Part shown: piece after piece, positions 9,380 to 17,773 of the stretch | How positions within the stretch are numbered: position 1 is the first letter of the stretch | Layout of the letters: each line of letters starts with the position of its first letter | From: Tenacibaculum skagerrakense | GTDB lineage: Bacteria > Bacteroidota > Bacteroidia > Flavobacteriales > Flavobacteriaceae | Assembly: GCF_004345825.1 (NCBI RefSeq) | Contig: NZ_SLXM01000008.1 | Location: forward strand, 124,001-188,000 | Reading direction: 5' to 3' | DNA: 64,000 nt | Notes under the pieces: model-generated | What the model was told of the DNA's origin: nothing | Databases searched by the model: none | Seen by the model: only the letters and a program-made list of their open reading frames with translations | Program-made: the position numbers and the translations under genes

Positions 9380-11761
9380 ATGAAACTACTAAAAAAACTT
9401 TTCTTTTTTTTTATTGGATTATCCTTTTTATTGCTGATTGCGTATTGGTTTATAGGAAAATCTTTATCTCCAGATTATAATGGAGAAATTAAAATTTCAG
9501 GATTAAAAGATAAAGTAACTGTGTTTTATGATGACAATGGCGTACCTCATATAAATGCTCAAAATAACGAAGATGCATTAAGAGCTTTTGGATATGTTCA
9601 TGCACAAGATAGGTTATGGCAGATGGAATTAATCAGAAGATTAGCTGCTGGAAGATTAGCTGAAATTTTTGGAAAAGATTTAGTAAGAGTAGATAAACTT
9701 TTTTCGGGTTTAGGAATTGAGGAGGCAGCTGTTAATGGTATAGCAAAAATTGATAAAACTACTGAGGCTTATAAATTAACAATGGCGTATTTAGACGGGG
9801 TTAATCAATTTATAGATAAAGGCGCTACACCGTTAGAGTTTTATTTGGTTGGGGTAGAAAAGGAAAAATATACCCTTAAGGATATTTATAATGTTTTTGG
9901 GTATATGGCTTTTAGTTTTGCAGCCGCACATAAAACAGAACCTATTTTAACGGAGGTAAAAGAAAAGTATGGTGAAGCTCATCTTCAAGAATTAATTGGT
10001 TCTTTTTCTAAAAATTTAACGATTAATAAAACACAGAAGAACCCTGAGATTCAAGCAGCCATGTCTGAAGCAATGAATATAATTTATGATAAATTACCAG
10101 TTTCGTCTTTTATGGGAAGTAATTCTTGGGTATTAGCGCCAGAGAAAACTAAAAACGGAAAAGTAATTTTAGCTAATGATCCTCATATTGGTTTTTCACA
10201 ACCTTCTGTTTGGTATCAATCGCATATAAAAACTCCAACATACGAAATGTACGGATTTAATCTTGCGTTAACTCCTTTTCCTTTGTTAGGTCATAATAGA
10301 GAATATGCCTACGGATTAACCATGTTAGCTAATGATGATATCGATTTTTACATTGAAGAAAATAACCCAGATAATTCTTTAGAATACAAAACTGAAAATG
10401 GTTTTGAAAAATATAAGTTGTTCGATAAAACGATAAAAGTAAAAGGAGGGCAAGACACAACATATCAAATAAAAGTAAGTAGACATGGACCTATTATGAA
10501 CGATATTATCGATCAGGTAAATTATGATAAGCCAATTGCCATGCAATGGATTTATACAAAACTTCCAAATCAATTATTGTTAGATGTGTCTTATGATTTA
10601 TCGCATGCAAGCTCAATCGAAAGTTTTAAAAGAGCACCAGCAAATGTTCATGCACCTGGGTTGAATATTATGTATGGAGATGCTAAAGGAAATGTGGCTT
10701 GGTTTTCATCCGCTAAATTATATCAGGTTCGTGATAGTTTATGTAGGCAAGTTTATTTAGATGGAGCTTCTGGAAAGGATGAGATTACTGAGTTTTTAGA
10801 ATTTGAAGAGAATCCGCAAGCTATTAATCCTGATTGGAATTTTGTGTATTCAGCAAATCAACAAATTGATACTGTTCGAGGCGAATTATATCCTGGATAT
10901 TATCAACCACAAGACAGAGCTAAAAGAATTGTAGATATTTTAAAAAGTCAAGATAAATTTTCAAGAGAAGAAATGAAGAAAATGATTTTTGATGTTACTT
11001 CTTCAACAGCCTCAACAATTATTAAAGATATGTTGAACGGTTTAGACGTAAATAATTTATCATCTTCTGAGAAAGAAGCATTTGAAATTATTTCTGCTTG
11101 GGATGGAACTTATAAAAAGAATAGTGTTGCAGCCACTATTTACAATCGTTTGTTATACGAATTTTACAAGTCAACTTTTAAAGATGAAATGGGAAAAGGT
11201 TTTGCTGTTTTCTTGAATACGCAAACCGCAAAAAAGATATTGGCAACACAAGTAAAACGTCAAGAATCGGTTTGGTGGGATGATGTTACTACTAAAACTG
11301 TTGAAACCAGAAGCGATATTATAAATACAACTTTTAAAAATGCAGTTTCATTTTTGCAAAATCAGTTAGGAGATAATGTTGATAATTGGACTTGGGATAG
11401 GGTTTTGTCTGTTGAGCATGAACATGCTATAGGAAAAGCGGGAGGACTTTTACGTAAGCTTTTTAATGTTGGTCCGTTTAAAACAGTTGGAGGCAACGAG
11501 GTTTTAAATAATCAAATTTTTGATTTAGATAGTACGGGTTATTATAAAGTAAAATCGGGCCCATCGACAAGAAGAGTAATTGATTTTTCGGATATTGAAA
11601 ATAGTGTGGCAGTTCTTCCAACTGGACAATCTGGAAATGTATTTAGTCCGTATTACAAAAATCAGGCGACAAAATATGTGAACGGAGAGTTTGTAAAGAT
11701 GAAATTAAATCAAGAAGAAATCGAAAAGTCGGAAAACAAACTGGTTTTACTTCCTGAATAA
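9380..11761 (+). CDS. Penicillin acylase family (Ntn) hydrolase
   Basis: 793 residues from the ATG at 9380. An N-terminal membrane/signal segment (about residues 5-26) sends it to the periplasm. The chain has the layout of a self-cleaving precursor: alpha part with the HAQDRLWQME motif, then the maturation site G-S-N-S-W with the nucleophile at Ser247 that becomes the new N-terminus of the beta part, followed by ANDPHIG. Family members hydrolyse amide bonds (penicillin G, cephalosporins, acyl-homoserine lactones); the natural substrate here is unknown. Monocistronic and convergent with a small gene 3 bases away. Confidence 0.93.
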   Translation: MKLLKKLFFFFIGLSFLLLIAYWFIGKSLSPDYNGEIKISGLKDKVTVFYDDNGVPHINAQNNEDALRAFGYVHAQDRLWQMELIRRLAAGRLAEIFGKDLVRVDKLFSGLGIEEAAVNGIAKIDKTTEAYKLTMAYLDGVNQFIDKGATPLEFYLVGVEKEKYTLKDIYNVFGYMAFSFAAAHKTEPILTEVKEKYGEAHLQELIGSFSKNLTINKTQKNPEIQAAMSEAMNIIYDKLPVSSFMGSNSWVLAPEKTKNGKVILANDPHIGFSQPSVWYQSHIKTPTYEMYGFNLALTPFPLLGHNREYAYGLTMLANDDIDFYIEENNPDNSLEYKTENGFEKYKLFDKTIKVKGGQDTTYQIKVSRHGPIMNDIIDQVNYDKPIAMQWIYTKLPNQLLLDVSYDLSHASSIESFKRAPANVHAPGLNIMYGDAKGNVAWFSSAKLYQVRDSLCRQVYLDGASGKDEITEFLEFEENPQAINPDWNFVYSANQQIDTVRGELYPGYYQPQDRAKRIVDILKSQDKFSREEMKKMIFDVTSSTASTIIKDMLNGLDVNNLSSSEKEAFEIISAWDGTYKKNSVAATIYNRLLYEFYKSTFKDEMGKGFAVFLNTQTAKKILATQVKRQESVWWDDVTTKTVETRSDIINTTFKNAVSFLQNQLGDNVDNWTWDRVLSVEHEHAIGKAGGLLRKLFNVGPFKTVGGNEVLNNQIFDLDSTGYYKVKSGPSTRRVIDFSDIENSVAVLPTGQSGNVFSPYYKNQATKYVNGEFVKMKLNQEEIEKSENKLVLLPE

Positions 11762-11764
11762 ATT

Positions 11765-12184
11765 TTAAGAAGAAGTTTCATTAGCTAATGCTTTTGCAAC
11801 GCCAGTTCGTAAGGTATAATCATAAGAAGAAATTTGAGCATCAATTTTACCAAGTTGATGCTCAATTTCTTTATAAGCAGTTCCTAAATCACGATAATAG
11901 TCAAGAAAATCTTTCGGATTGACATTAATTTCATTTGCCCACTCCATAATATCTTTAGCTTCCTCATAAGATTCTAAATTATATAACACCAAAAACCAAT
12001 TCATTAATGTATTGGTTTCAGAAAAATCATCATATTCATCTTCAATCAAGAGTTTCCATGAATTCCCATTAATTGAAAGTGTCACGAAAAACAAATCCTT
12101 TCGAATGTGATCAAAAGGATTAGAAATTTTAATAATGTGTTTTTCTAAATCTGCTTTTAAATTTTCTATTTCTTGGTAGAACAT
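11765..12184 (-). CDS. Conserved-looking hypothetical protein
   Basis: 139 residues, acidic and soluble, probably helical, with no signal peptide and no motif I recognise. Its start codon overlaps the stop of the upstream DUF2892-like gene by one base (TAATG), indicating coupled translation. No terminator separates it from the convergent acylase gene. Confidence 0.65.
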   Translation of the reverse strand: MFYQEIENLKADLEKHIIKISNPFDHIRKDLFFVTLSINGNSWKLLIEDEYDDFSETNTLMNWFLVLYNLESYEEAKDIMEWANEINVNPKDFLDYYRDLGTAYKEIEHQLGKIDAQISSYDYTLRTGVAKALANETSS

Positions 12185-12393
12185 TATTTGTCTTTCACTT
12201 TACAAGTATTAATGCCTAACGGAGCATATAACGGACAAAAACTGATAAAACTTGTTAGCAAAAATATTACAGCAAATACAAGTAATACAATTCCTAAAGT
12301 ACCAGAAATAGTTCCTGTAAAATAAAGAACAGCTATTAAAGCAGCGATTATTGTTCTAATAATTCTATCTGCAGAACCCATGTTTTTTTTCAT
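12184..12393 (-). CDS. Small inner-membrane protein, DUF2892 (YgaP-type TM) family
   Basis: 69 residues from the ATG at 12393 (MKKNMGSADR). The opening NMGSADRIIR followed by two hydrophobic helices and the CPLYAPLGINT ending is characteristic of the DUF2892/YgaP membrane domain, often linked to sulfur or rhodanese functions, here without a rhodanese domain. A longer frame to 12471 adds an unlikely 26-residue extension. Overlaps the next gene by one base. Confidence 0.8.
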   Translation of the reverse strand: MKKNMGSADRIIRTIIAALIAVLYFTGTISGTLGIVLLVFAVIFLLTSFISFCPLYAPLGINTCKVKDK

Positions 12394-12508
12394 TGTGTTT
12401 AGTTTTAGTTGAGATGTTGTTATTATACAAAGATTCATTTTTTGTAAATAGTAAACACTGATAAAAGTCATTACACTTTGAAAATAAACATTTTAAATGA
12501 GTTTTTCT

Positions 12509-13219
12509 TTATCTGGCTTCAATAATGTATTGATAAGGAAGTAAATCTACATTTATAGTGAAATTAGTATATCCAGCTTTTTGTAATTCTTTTACAACTT
12601 CATCTATAGATAATTTATGATTTACAGGAGGTCCAACAGGAGTTTCAACTTTAAAAAAATCGATAACAACCAATTTTCCATCAGCGTTGGTGCCTTTTTT
12701 TACTTTTTGAAAATACTCAGTACGGTTTTCGATATGATGATACGTATTTACAATTAATACAATATCTGCTTCAGCATCTTTTAAATTAGGAGAATCGTAA
12801 GGAATTTTTCTAGTTTCAATAGTTGTAAGGTTATTTTCTTTAATACGATTTTTAATGAATTCTTGAAAATCCTCATCAACATCTGCAGCAATAACTTTAG
12901 CGTTTTTTTCAGCAAGTTTTACGGAGAAATAGCCAGTTCCAGCACCAATATCCATAATAGTTAAACCTTCTATGTTGCCTAAATATTCGAGAACTTTTTC
13001 AGGTTTTTGATAAGCATCTCTTTCGGGAGATTCAAATCTTTTAATTAATTCTTGAAATGAGGATTCTCGCATATATTCATTTGCTGAATTATGATTTGAG
13101 TTGTCAGATTTGTGAATCTTTTTATGGTCAGAGCTTTCGTGATTTATAGCATCTTTATGATTATTGTTTTTACATCCAACAATAATTATAAGCATCACAA
13201 TTGAAATAATTTTTCTCAT
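12509..13219 (-). CDS. SAM-dependent class I methyltransferase with lipoprotein signal
   Basis: 236 residues. The first 16 residues form a lipoprotein signal (hydrophobic run then VGC, Cys16), followed by a His/Asn-rich linker to about residue 50. The rest is a class I methyltransferase: MDIGAGTGYFSV (Asp90, glycine loop 92-96) is the SAM-binding motif I and AADVDEDFQ motif II. Substrate unknown. A secreted methyltransferase is odd because SAM is cytoplasmic, though such proteins are annotated in several Bacteroidota. It follows the next upstream gene with a 30-base gap. Confidence 0.85.
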   Translation of the reverse strand: MRKIISIVMLIIIVGCKNNNHKDAINHESSDHKKIHKSDNSNHNSANEYMRESSFQELIKRFESPERDAYQKPEKVLEYLGNIEGLTIMDIGAGTGYFSVKLAEKNAKVIAADVDEDFQEFIKNRIKENNLTTIETRKIPYDSPNLKDAEADIVLIVNTYHHIENRTEYFQKVKKGTNADGKLVVIDFFKVETPVGPPVNHKLSIDEVVKELQKAGYTNFTINVDLLPYQYIIEAR

Positions 13220-13249
13220 ATATAATGGGATTTTTTAACTGTACTAACT

Positions 13250-14005
13250 CTAAACATCAGCCTCGAGAAATCTTTTGGCAGCTTCAATTCCAGCATCAAT
13301 GTCCCAACCAGGCACAACACTTTCTAAAATTTCTGGAGCGATATTACCATCGGCTTCAACTAACTTCTTTAATTTTTCATTGCTTGGAGCAACACCATTA
13401 TTTCCTGGTGCACCTATTGAATACTCTCCCAGTGTTTCAAAACCATTAACACTGCAAGCATTTAACAAGCCAATATCTTCAAAACCATCAGGTTTATTAT
13501 AACTTGCTCTTTGCCATTTTTCACCATCCCAACCGTATACAAAACCAATCCACTCTCCAAAAGGTTCTGGACTCATATCAAAACTCCACCACTCAGGAGC
13601 GTCGGCTAAGATGTTTGTTTGTTCTTCTTTAAAGTACTTTGCAGCTTCACCATAATATGTTTCAGAATACTCATGATCATGACCAATTAAAATAGCTTTG
13701 TTCTTTTCTTTAAAGCGAAGGCAAACCCAGTTTCCTCCACCATCGTGATAAAACCATTGATCTGATGTTGCATAAATATCATTTTCCCATCCTTGAGCAG
13801 CACAAATTGCAGCCATGGCTGCCCAGCCTCCACGAAGCTCTTTCGGACTTGGAATGCTTAATGTTATTAATCCTTGTTGATAAATGTTTTTTAAGGGGAT
13901 ACTGTTTGATGTTTTTTCGGGGGTATTTCCAAATGCTTTTTCAGAAAAGAAAAGACTTCCTAATAATGCTGAAATACTAAGATTTAGAAAATTTCTTCGT
14001 TTCAT
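13250..14005 (-). CDS. Exported protein of unknown function with Tat-like signal
   Basis: 251 residues. The N-terminus KRRNFLNLSISALLGSLFF resembles a twin-arginine signal (RRxFL) with cleavage after AFG (about residue 26). The mature part is rich in Trp and Gly (GGGNWVCLRF, EWWSFDMSPEPFGEWIGFVYGWDGEKW) and contains no catalytic motif that I know. Likely periplasmic, perhaps folded with a cofactor before export, which is inference from the signal type. Confidence 0.7.
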   Translation of the reverse strand: MKRRNFLNLSISALLGSLFFSEKAFGNTPEKTSNSIPLKNIYQQGLITLSIPSPKELRGGWAAMAAICAAQGWENDIYATSDQWFYHDGGGNWVCLRFKEKNKAILIGHDHEYSETYYGEAAKYFKEEQTNILADAPEWWSFDMSPEPFGEWIGFVYGWDGEKWQRASYNKPDGFEDIGLLNACSVNGFETLGEYSIGAPGNNGVAPSNEKLKKLVEADGNIAPEILESVVPGWDIDAGIEAAKRFLEADV

Positions 14006-14187
14006 CTTTACTTTTATTTACATAATAAAAATAAGCTTATTTTATGATTCATACCATATCTTCTTTTTAATTTTTGATAGATAAAAGATTAGATATTAAA
14101 GAATTTTAGAAGTACAACTTTTCAGTTTCTGGATAATACTTTTTAATATCTAAAATTTTGATTAATATCGATTTCATTTGTTCTTGT

Positions 14188-14778
14188 TTAATTCCAATAG
14201 TTCGATAATTTGCTATGCCAAGTAGGTGAATTTAGTTTTTTTGATACTCCTAACATAATTTTTCGACTTCCTTCATCAGGGTCTGAGAATAAAGCACCTA
14301 ATAATACATCACTTTTAAAATGTTTAAATTTAAAAACGTTATCATTTCTGAGTTTTATAAATACCTTTATAATAGTATCAATAAAAAAAGATGAAATAAG
14401 TTCATTTAGCTCATCTTCGTCTAACTCATCCATATAATCTTCTTCAAATTCACCCTCATAAAATTCATCATAAATGGTGCTAAGAAATTTATTTAGTTTA
14501 TCAAAAACATGATTATGTTCATAGATATATTTCCATTCAGGAGGGCAAATTTCAGGAGTAATTAAATCATTCTCATAAATTGGTCGCAATTTTATTGTTT
14601 CGTTATAACTTTCAATAGTAGCAATTGCACCAGAAATACTCATACAACCATCGTCACAATAGGCAACAAAAGCATATATATTTTCATTCGGAATCTCATC
14701 CAGTTTAATTTTTATATAGTCTTTTAAAGCTTTGTAAAGTAAATTTTCAAAATCTTGTTTTAGTTGATTCAAAGTCAT
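14188..14778 (-). CDS. DUF4303-like protein
   Basis: 196 residues, acidic and cytoplasmic. The pattern IYAFVAYCDDGCMSISGAIAT near residues 34-54 and the CPPEWKYIYE block near 77-86 match what I recall of DUF4303, a family often found beside polymorphic-toxin immunity genes. A long acidic stretch (EFEEDYMDELDEDELNE) lies near residue 115. The 182 bases after it (14006-14187) hold no gene I can support, and no toxin gene is adjacent. Confidence 0.6.
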   Translation of the reverse strand: MTLNQLKQDFENLLYKALKDYIKIKLDEIPNENIYAFVAYCDDGCMSISGAIATIESYNETIKLRPIYENDLITPEICPPEWKYIYEHNHVFDKLNKFLSTIYDEFYEGEFEEDYMDELDEDELNELISSFFIDTIIKVFIKLRNDNVFKFKHFKSDVLLGALFSDPDEGSRKIMLGVSKKLNSPTWHSKLSNYWN

Positions 14779-14878
14779 CTTTATAATTCAAATTAGTAAA
14801 GTTGATTAATTTTTATTCTTTGTAGGTATTCCCTTACAAATTCAGAATAATAAATAATATAAATATATTTCTATCTCT

Positions 14879-14912
14879 AACTTTATAATGTAGTAATTTA
14901 CATTATAAAGTT
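14879..14912. repeat. 14-bp perfect inverted repeat in a divergent promoter region
   Basis: AACTTTATAATGTA and TACATTATAAAGTT are exact reverse complements around a 6-base spacer. They sit in the 277-base gap between the divergent DUF4303-like and oxygenase genes. The long AT stem without a T-run argues against a terminator; an operator for a dimeric regulator is one reading. Confidence 0.6.
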
Positions 14913-15029
14913 ACTTAAAAAGTTTAGAGTGAATTAGTTTAAAAATTAGTAGAAACGAGATTAACGTAAAACATTGCTAGGAGAATTTTGCAGATAGCTT
15001 TATTTTTAAATTTGGATTGATAAATAAGT

Positions 15030-15037
15030 TATATTTG
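15030..15037 (+). promoter_or_regulatory. Putative -7 promoter box of the 2OG-Fe(II) oxygenase gene
   Basis: TATATTTG lies 18 bases before the TTG start at 15056. A TTTG at 15011-15014 is the only upstream candidate, at a short spacing of 15 bases. Confidence 0.45.
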
Positions 15038-15055
15038 TCTGCTTTTTAGTAAAAA

Positions 15056-15685
15056 TTGGAAAAATGTCATAGACTAGAAGATTGGCTTTCTTGGATGGAT
15101 GAGCTCTCTTCAAATGATTATGTTATCGTAGATAATTTTATAGATGGACATAAACTAAACGTAATTCAATCTTTTTTTAAGTCTCATCTTGATGCCTTTA
15201 CAAAGGCCGGAATTGGAGCTTTAAATGATAATATAATTCGCCGAGATATTCGTGGAGATTTTACCTATTGGTTAGATAGAAAAAGAGATGTACAATTAAA
15301 CGAAATTTGGAGTTTAATTGATGATACGATTTACATATACAACAGGTACTGTTATCTTGGATTAACTGGGTACGAATTTCATTTGGCTCATTATCCTAAA
15401 GGAGGTCATTATGAAAAACATTTAGATCAATTTAAAAAAAGAAATAACCGAACAATTAGTGTTGTTATTTATCTCAATAAAAATTGGCAACAAGGAGATG
15501 GAGGAGAGTTAGAGATTTTTTTTAAAGACGGAACTTCTTTTTTAGTTGAACCAATCGAAGCACGATGTGTAATGTTTAAAAGTGCTGATGTTCCTCACGC
15601 GGTTTTAGAATCTAACAAACCACGTTATAGTTTAACGGGTTGGCTATTACAACAACCTGCAGAACTTGGTCAGTTATTAGGTTAA
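15056..15685 (+). CDS. 2-oxoglutarate/Fe(II)-dependent oxygenase (prolyl hydroxylase-like)
   Basis: 209-residue double-stranded beta-helix dioxygenase that uses Fe(II), 2-oxoglutarate and O2. The iron ligands are visible as His122-x-Asp124 (HYEKHLDQF) and His181 (DVPHAV), with Arg190 to bind 2-oxoglutarate (KPRYSLTGW). The YLNKNWQQGDGGEL block is typical of the prolyl 4-hydroxylase/PHD-like group. Protein or free amino-acid substrate is not known. The start is a TTG; the nearest in-frame ATG (15095) would remove 13 residues, and the promoter box position favours the TTG. Convergent with the next gene. Confidence 0.9.
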   Translation: MEKCHRLEDWLSWMDELSSNDYVIVDNFIDGHKLNVIQSFFKSHLDAFTKAGIGALNDNIIRRDIRGDFTYWLDRKRDVQLNEIWSLIDDTIYIYNRYCYLGLTGYEFHLAHYPKGGHYEKHLDQFKKRNNRTISVVIYLNKNWQQGDGGELEIFFKDGTSFLVEPIEARCVMFKSADVPHAVLESNKPRYSLTGWLLQQPAELGQLLG

Positions 15686-15719
15686 TATATATCGTAAATA
15701 GCTTGTAAAGTTTTGGTTA

Positions 15720-16031
15720 TTAATGAAAATTAATAGTTGCAATTTGATTTCCACACTTTACATAAATACCAATTGTATTAGCATCATCTTGCGGTACGAT
15801 AAAAGAATCTTGTTCTGTGTTTGGTTTGTCGGCAGTAGGATCAGTAACAACTGTTAATTCAATACCTTGATAAAGTTTTCCTTCATAGGTTACCGCTCCG
15901 AGTGGTTGATAACCTCCATAATTAATATCTAATCTGTATCCAATATCAGTATAGGTAGAAATAGTAATAGAATATACACGAGGAGCTTCTTGTTGAATTC
16001 CAACAATTTCAATATTGTAGTTAGTCGCCAT
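15720..16031 (-). CDS. Small protein of unknown function
   Basis: 103 residues, predicted mostly beta strand, no signal peptide and no recognised motif. Probably the last gene of the five-gene minus-strand operon starting at 18393, with a 55-base gap after the LRR gene. Confidence 0.6.
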   Translation of the reverse strand: MATNYNIEIVGIQQEAPRVYSITISTYTDIGYRLDINYGGYQPLGAVTYEGKLYQGIELTVVTDPTADKPNTEQDSFIVPQDDANTIGIYVKCGNQIATINFH

Positions 16032-16086
16032 GTTTTAGTGTTTTTGTATTATTTGTTCTTTTTTTAAGTTAGAAAAAATACTCAAA

Positions 16087-16638
16087 TTAAAATTCAAAAT
16101 TTCCATTCCGAAAAACACCTTTTCCTTTACAAATAATTTCACACTGTGGTAATTTTTTTGATAGATGTAATAACGTTTCATAATCCAAATCATCCTCACA
16201 ATCTACCAAAAGTTCTTCTAAGTTTGGTAAGTTTAAAATTGCCATATCTTTACCTGAAATTTCAGTTTCATGGATTTGTAATGAAGTCAAACCTGTTATT
16301 TGATTGAAATATGGAACACTTTTTTCACTGATGTTGGTTTCTTTTAAGCGAAGCCATTGCAACTTTTTTAGATTTACTAAATGAGGAATACCTTTATCGG
16401 TAATATTGGTAAACGTTAAGTTTAAGTTGGTAATCGTTGCACATTGACTTACATATTGTAATCCAGAATCATTAATGTTTGTGCCGTTTAAAGAGACAGT
16501 TTGCAAGCTTGGAAATTCTTGAAGCTTTTTTAGTTCAGACATGTTCTCAATTTGCTTGTACAATGTTTCGAAAGAAAAATGTGTTCTTTTACGTTTAAAA
16601 ACTTCTCCGCAAATATGAATGTCCTTTTTACTTTTCAT
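16087..16638 (-). CDS. Leucine-rich repeat protein
   Basis: 183 residues with about four LRR units of 23-24 residues between positions 40 and 150 (LQTVSLNGTNINDSGLQYV, then LNLTFTNITDKGIPHLV, and LRLKETNISEKSVPYF), of the cysteine-free 'DxGL' bacterial type. No signal peptide, so cytoplasmic and probably a protein-binding scaffold. Its start overlaps the end of the LprI-like gene by 11 bases. Confidence 0.85.
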   Translation of the reverse strand: MKSKKDIHICGEVFKRKRTHFSFETLYKQIENMSELKKLQEFPSLQTVSLNGTNINDSGLQYVSQCATITNLNLTFTNITDKGIPHLVNLKKLQWLRLKETNISEKSVPYFNQITGLTSLQIHETEISGKDMAILNLPNLEELLVDCEDDLDYETLLHLSKKLPQCEIICKGKGVFRNGNFEF

Positions 16639-17044
16639 TAATTTCCTCGTAAAGTTCTTTTAAGTATATAGCATGTTCTCTTAAATGCCTCATTTCATAA
16701 GTAAGAGCTGCAGAACGCGCCATGGTTCCTCCTTGATACTGAATTTGATAAAAAGAATAGTAGAATTTTACATTGGCTTTATGAAAAGCAAGCCATTGCG
16801 TTTGCGATTCTTCTAGTAAAGCTACGTTAAGTTGTTTGCTTTCTTTTTTAAGCTTTTCTAAAAGTGATGTTATTTCTAACTCCCAAGCTTCTTTGGCTTC
16901 TTTGGTACAATTAATACTACCAAGAGTTGTTGGAACAGCATTCTCAATACAAGTATAGTATTTCACATCTATCGGATGTTTTGAATTTTGTCCGTAGCTA
17001 TAAATGCTTAGTGTAAGGAGTGCGAAGAGAAAGCGTTTTTTCAT
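16628..17044 (-). CDS. LprI-like (DUF1311) exported protein
   Basis: 138 residues with a cleavable signal peptide (MKKRFLFALLTLSIYSYGQ). The mature region has the family's cysteine pair (YYTCIEN ... SINCTKEA) and the long helix ending in LLEESQTQWLAFHKANVKFY, matching LprI/DUF1311, some members of which inhibit lysozyme. Lies 6 bases after the SMI1 gene. Confidence 0.8.
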   Translation of the reverse strand: MKKRFLFALLTLSIYSYGQNSKHPIDVKYYTCIENAVPTTLGSINCTKEAKEAWELEITSLLEKLKKESKQLNVALLEESQTQWLAFHKANVKFYYSFYQIQYQGGTMARSAALTYEMRHLREHAIYLKELYEEINEK

Positions 17045-17050
17045 GATGTT

Positions 17051-17773
17051 TTAACTAGTGCTTTTATAGATAATATTACCATCTTCGTCGTAAACAGAGT
17101 TGTACGGAAGGAGCATGTCTAACAATTCAGTAAAGTTGTTTGCTAGTTTTAAAGATAAGTGTTTTTCGGATTCAATAAACACTATTTCAGGTTCATTGGT
17201 AGTATTTCTGTAATCAAAAGCTATCCAAGTATGACCGTCTCCTTCTATAGGAATAATTTTGTTTGGTAAACCCCATTCTTTTGCAATAGATTTTCCATAA
17301 AGAATACCTTTGGTATCATTTTCATCAAGCGAAATTTTATAGAAATCATTTATTTCCCAGAAACCTTCACCTAAATAGTATTTTAAATTAGCAGGAACAG
17401 TCTCTTTAATGGGAATTACAGAATGATTTTCAAAAAAATCTTCATTAGAGTTCTTCATAAAATCTGTGTAAGATTTTGGAAGTGTATAACCTAACTTCTC
17501 TTCAACTAGCGCTATTTTTTCATCGGTTAATACTCTTTCAGTTTTATTATGGTTTAGATATTTTTTTACAAGCCCTAAAACTTCATTAGTTTGAGTATCG
17601 TAATCTATTTCTATAAGTCTGTAAAAAATGTCATGATTAATTGGGTCTTCAGTAGCGCTTAAAAAAACAGTCTCAAACGTATTATATTTCTCGAAAAAGA
17701 TATCACGAAATTCAGCAACGCTTATTCTTTTTTCTAGTAAGTCAATTAAATGGAATGATATTTCTTCTTTCAT
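17051..17773 (-). CDS. SMI1/KNR4 family protein
   Basis: 240 residues from the ATG at 17773, which overlaps the stop of the upstream lipoprotein gene by 4 bases (ATGA). The SMI1/KNR4 fold is visible in EKLGYTLPKSYTDFMKNSN (about 108-126) followed by the IPIEGDGHTWIAFDY block (about 194-208). In bacteria this superfamily is a common immunity protein against polymorphic toxins; no toxin is in view, so that role is inference. A longer reading frame exists but begins inside the upstream gene. Confidence 0.85.
   Translation of the reverse strand: MKEEISFHLIDLLEKRISVAEFRDIFFEKYNTFETVFLSATEDPINHDIFYRLIEIDYDTQTNEVLGLVKKYLNHNKTERVLTDEKIALVEEKLGYTLPKSYTDFMKNSNEDFFENHSVIPIKETVPANLKYYLGEGFWEINDFYKISLDENDTKGILYGKSIAKEWGLPNKIIPIEGDGHTWIAFDYRNTTNEPEIVFIESEKHLSLKLANNFTELLDMLLPYNSVYDEDGNIIYKSTS

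Noticed and set aside
12394..12471. Longer N-terminus for the DUF2892-like protein
   Set aside because: The extra 26 residues have no family counterpart, while the internal ATG gives the standard start before NMGSADR.
14106..14177. 23-residue minus-strand frame after the DUF4303-like gene
   Set aside because: Too short, no context or motif beyond chance in AT-rich DNA.
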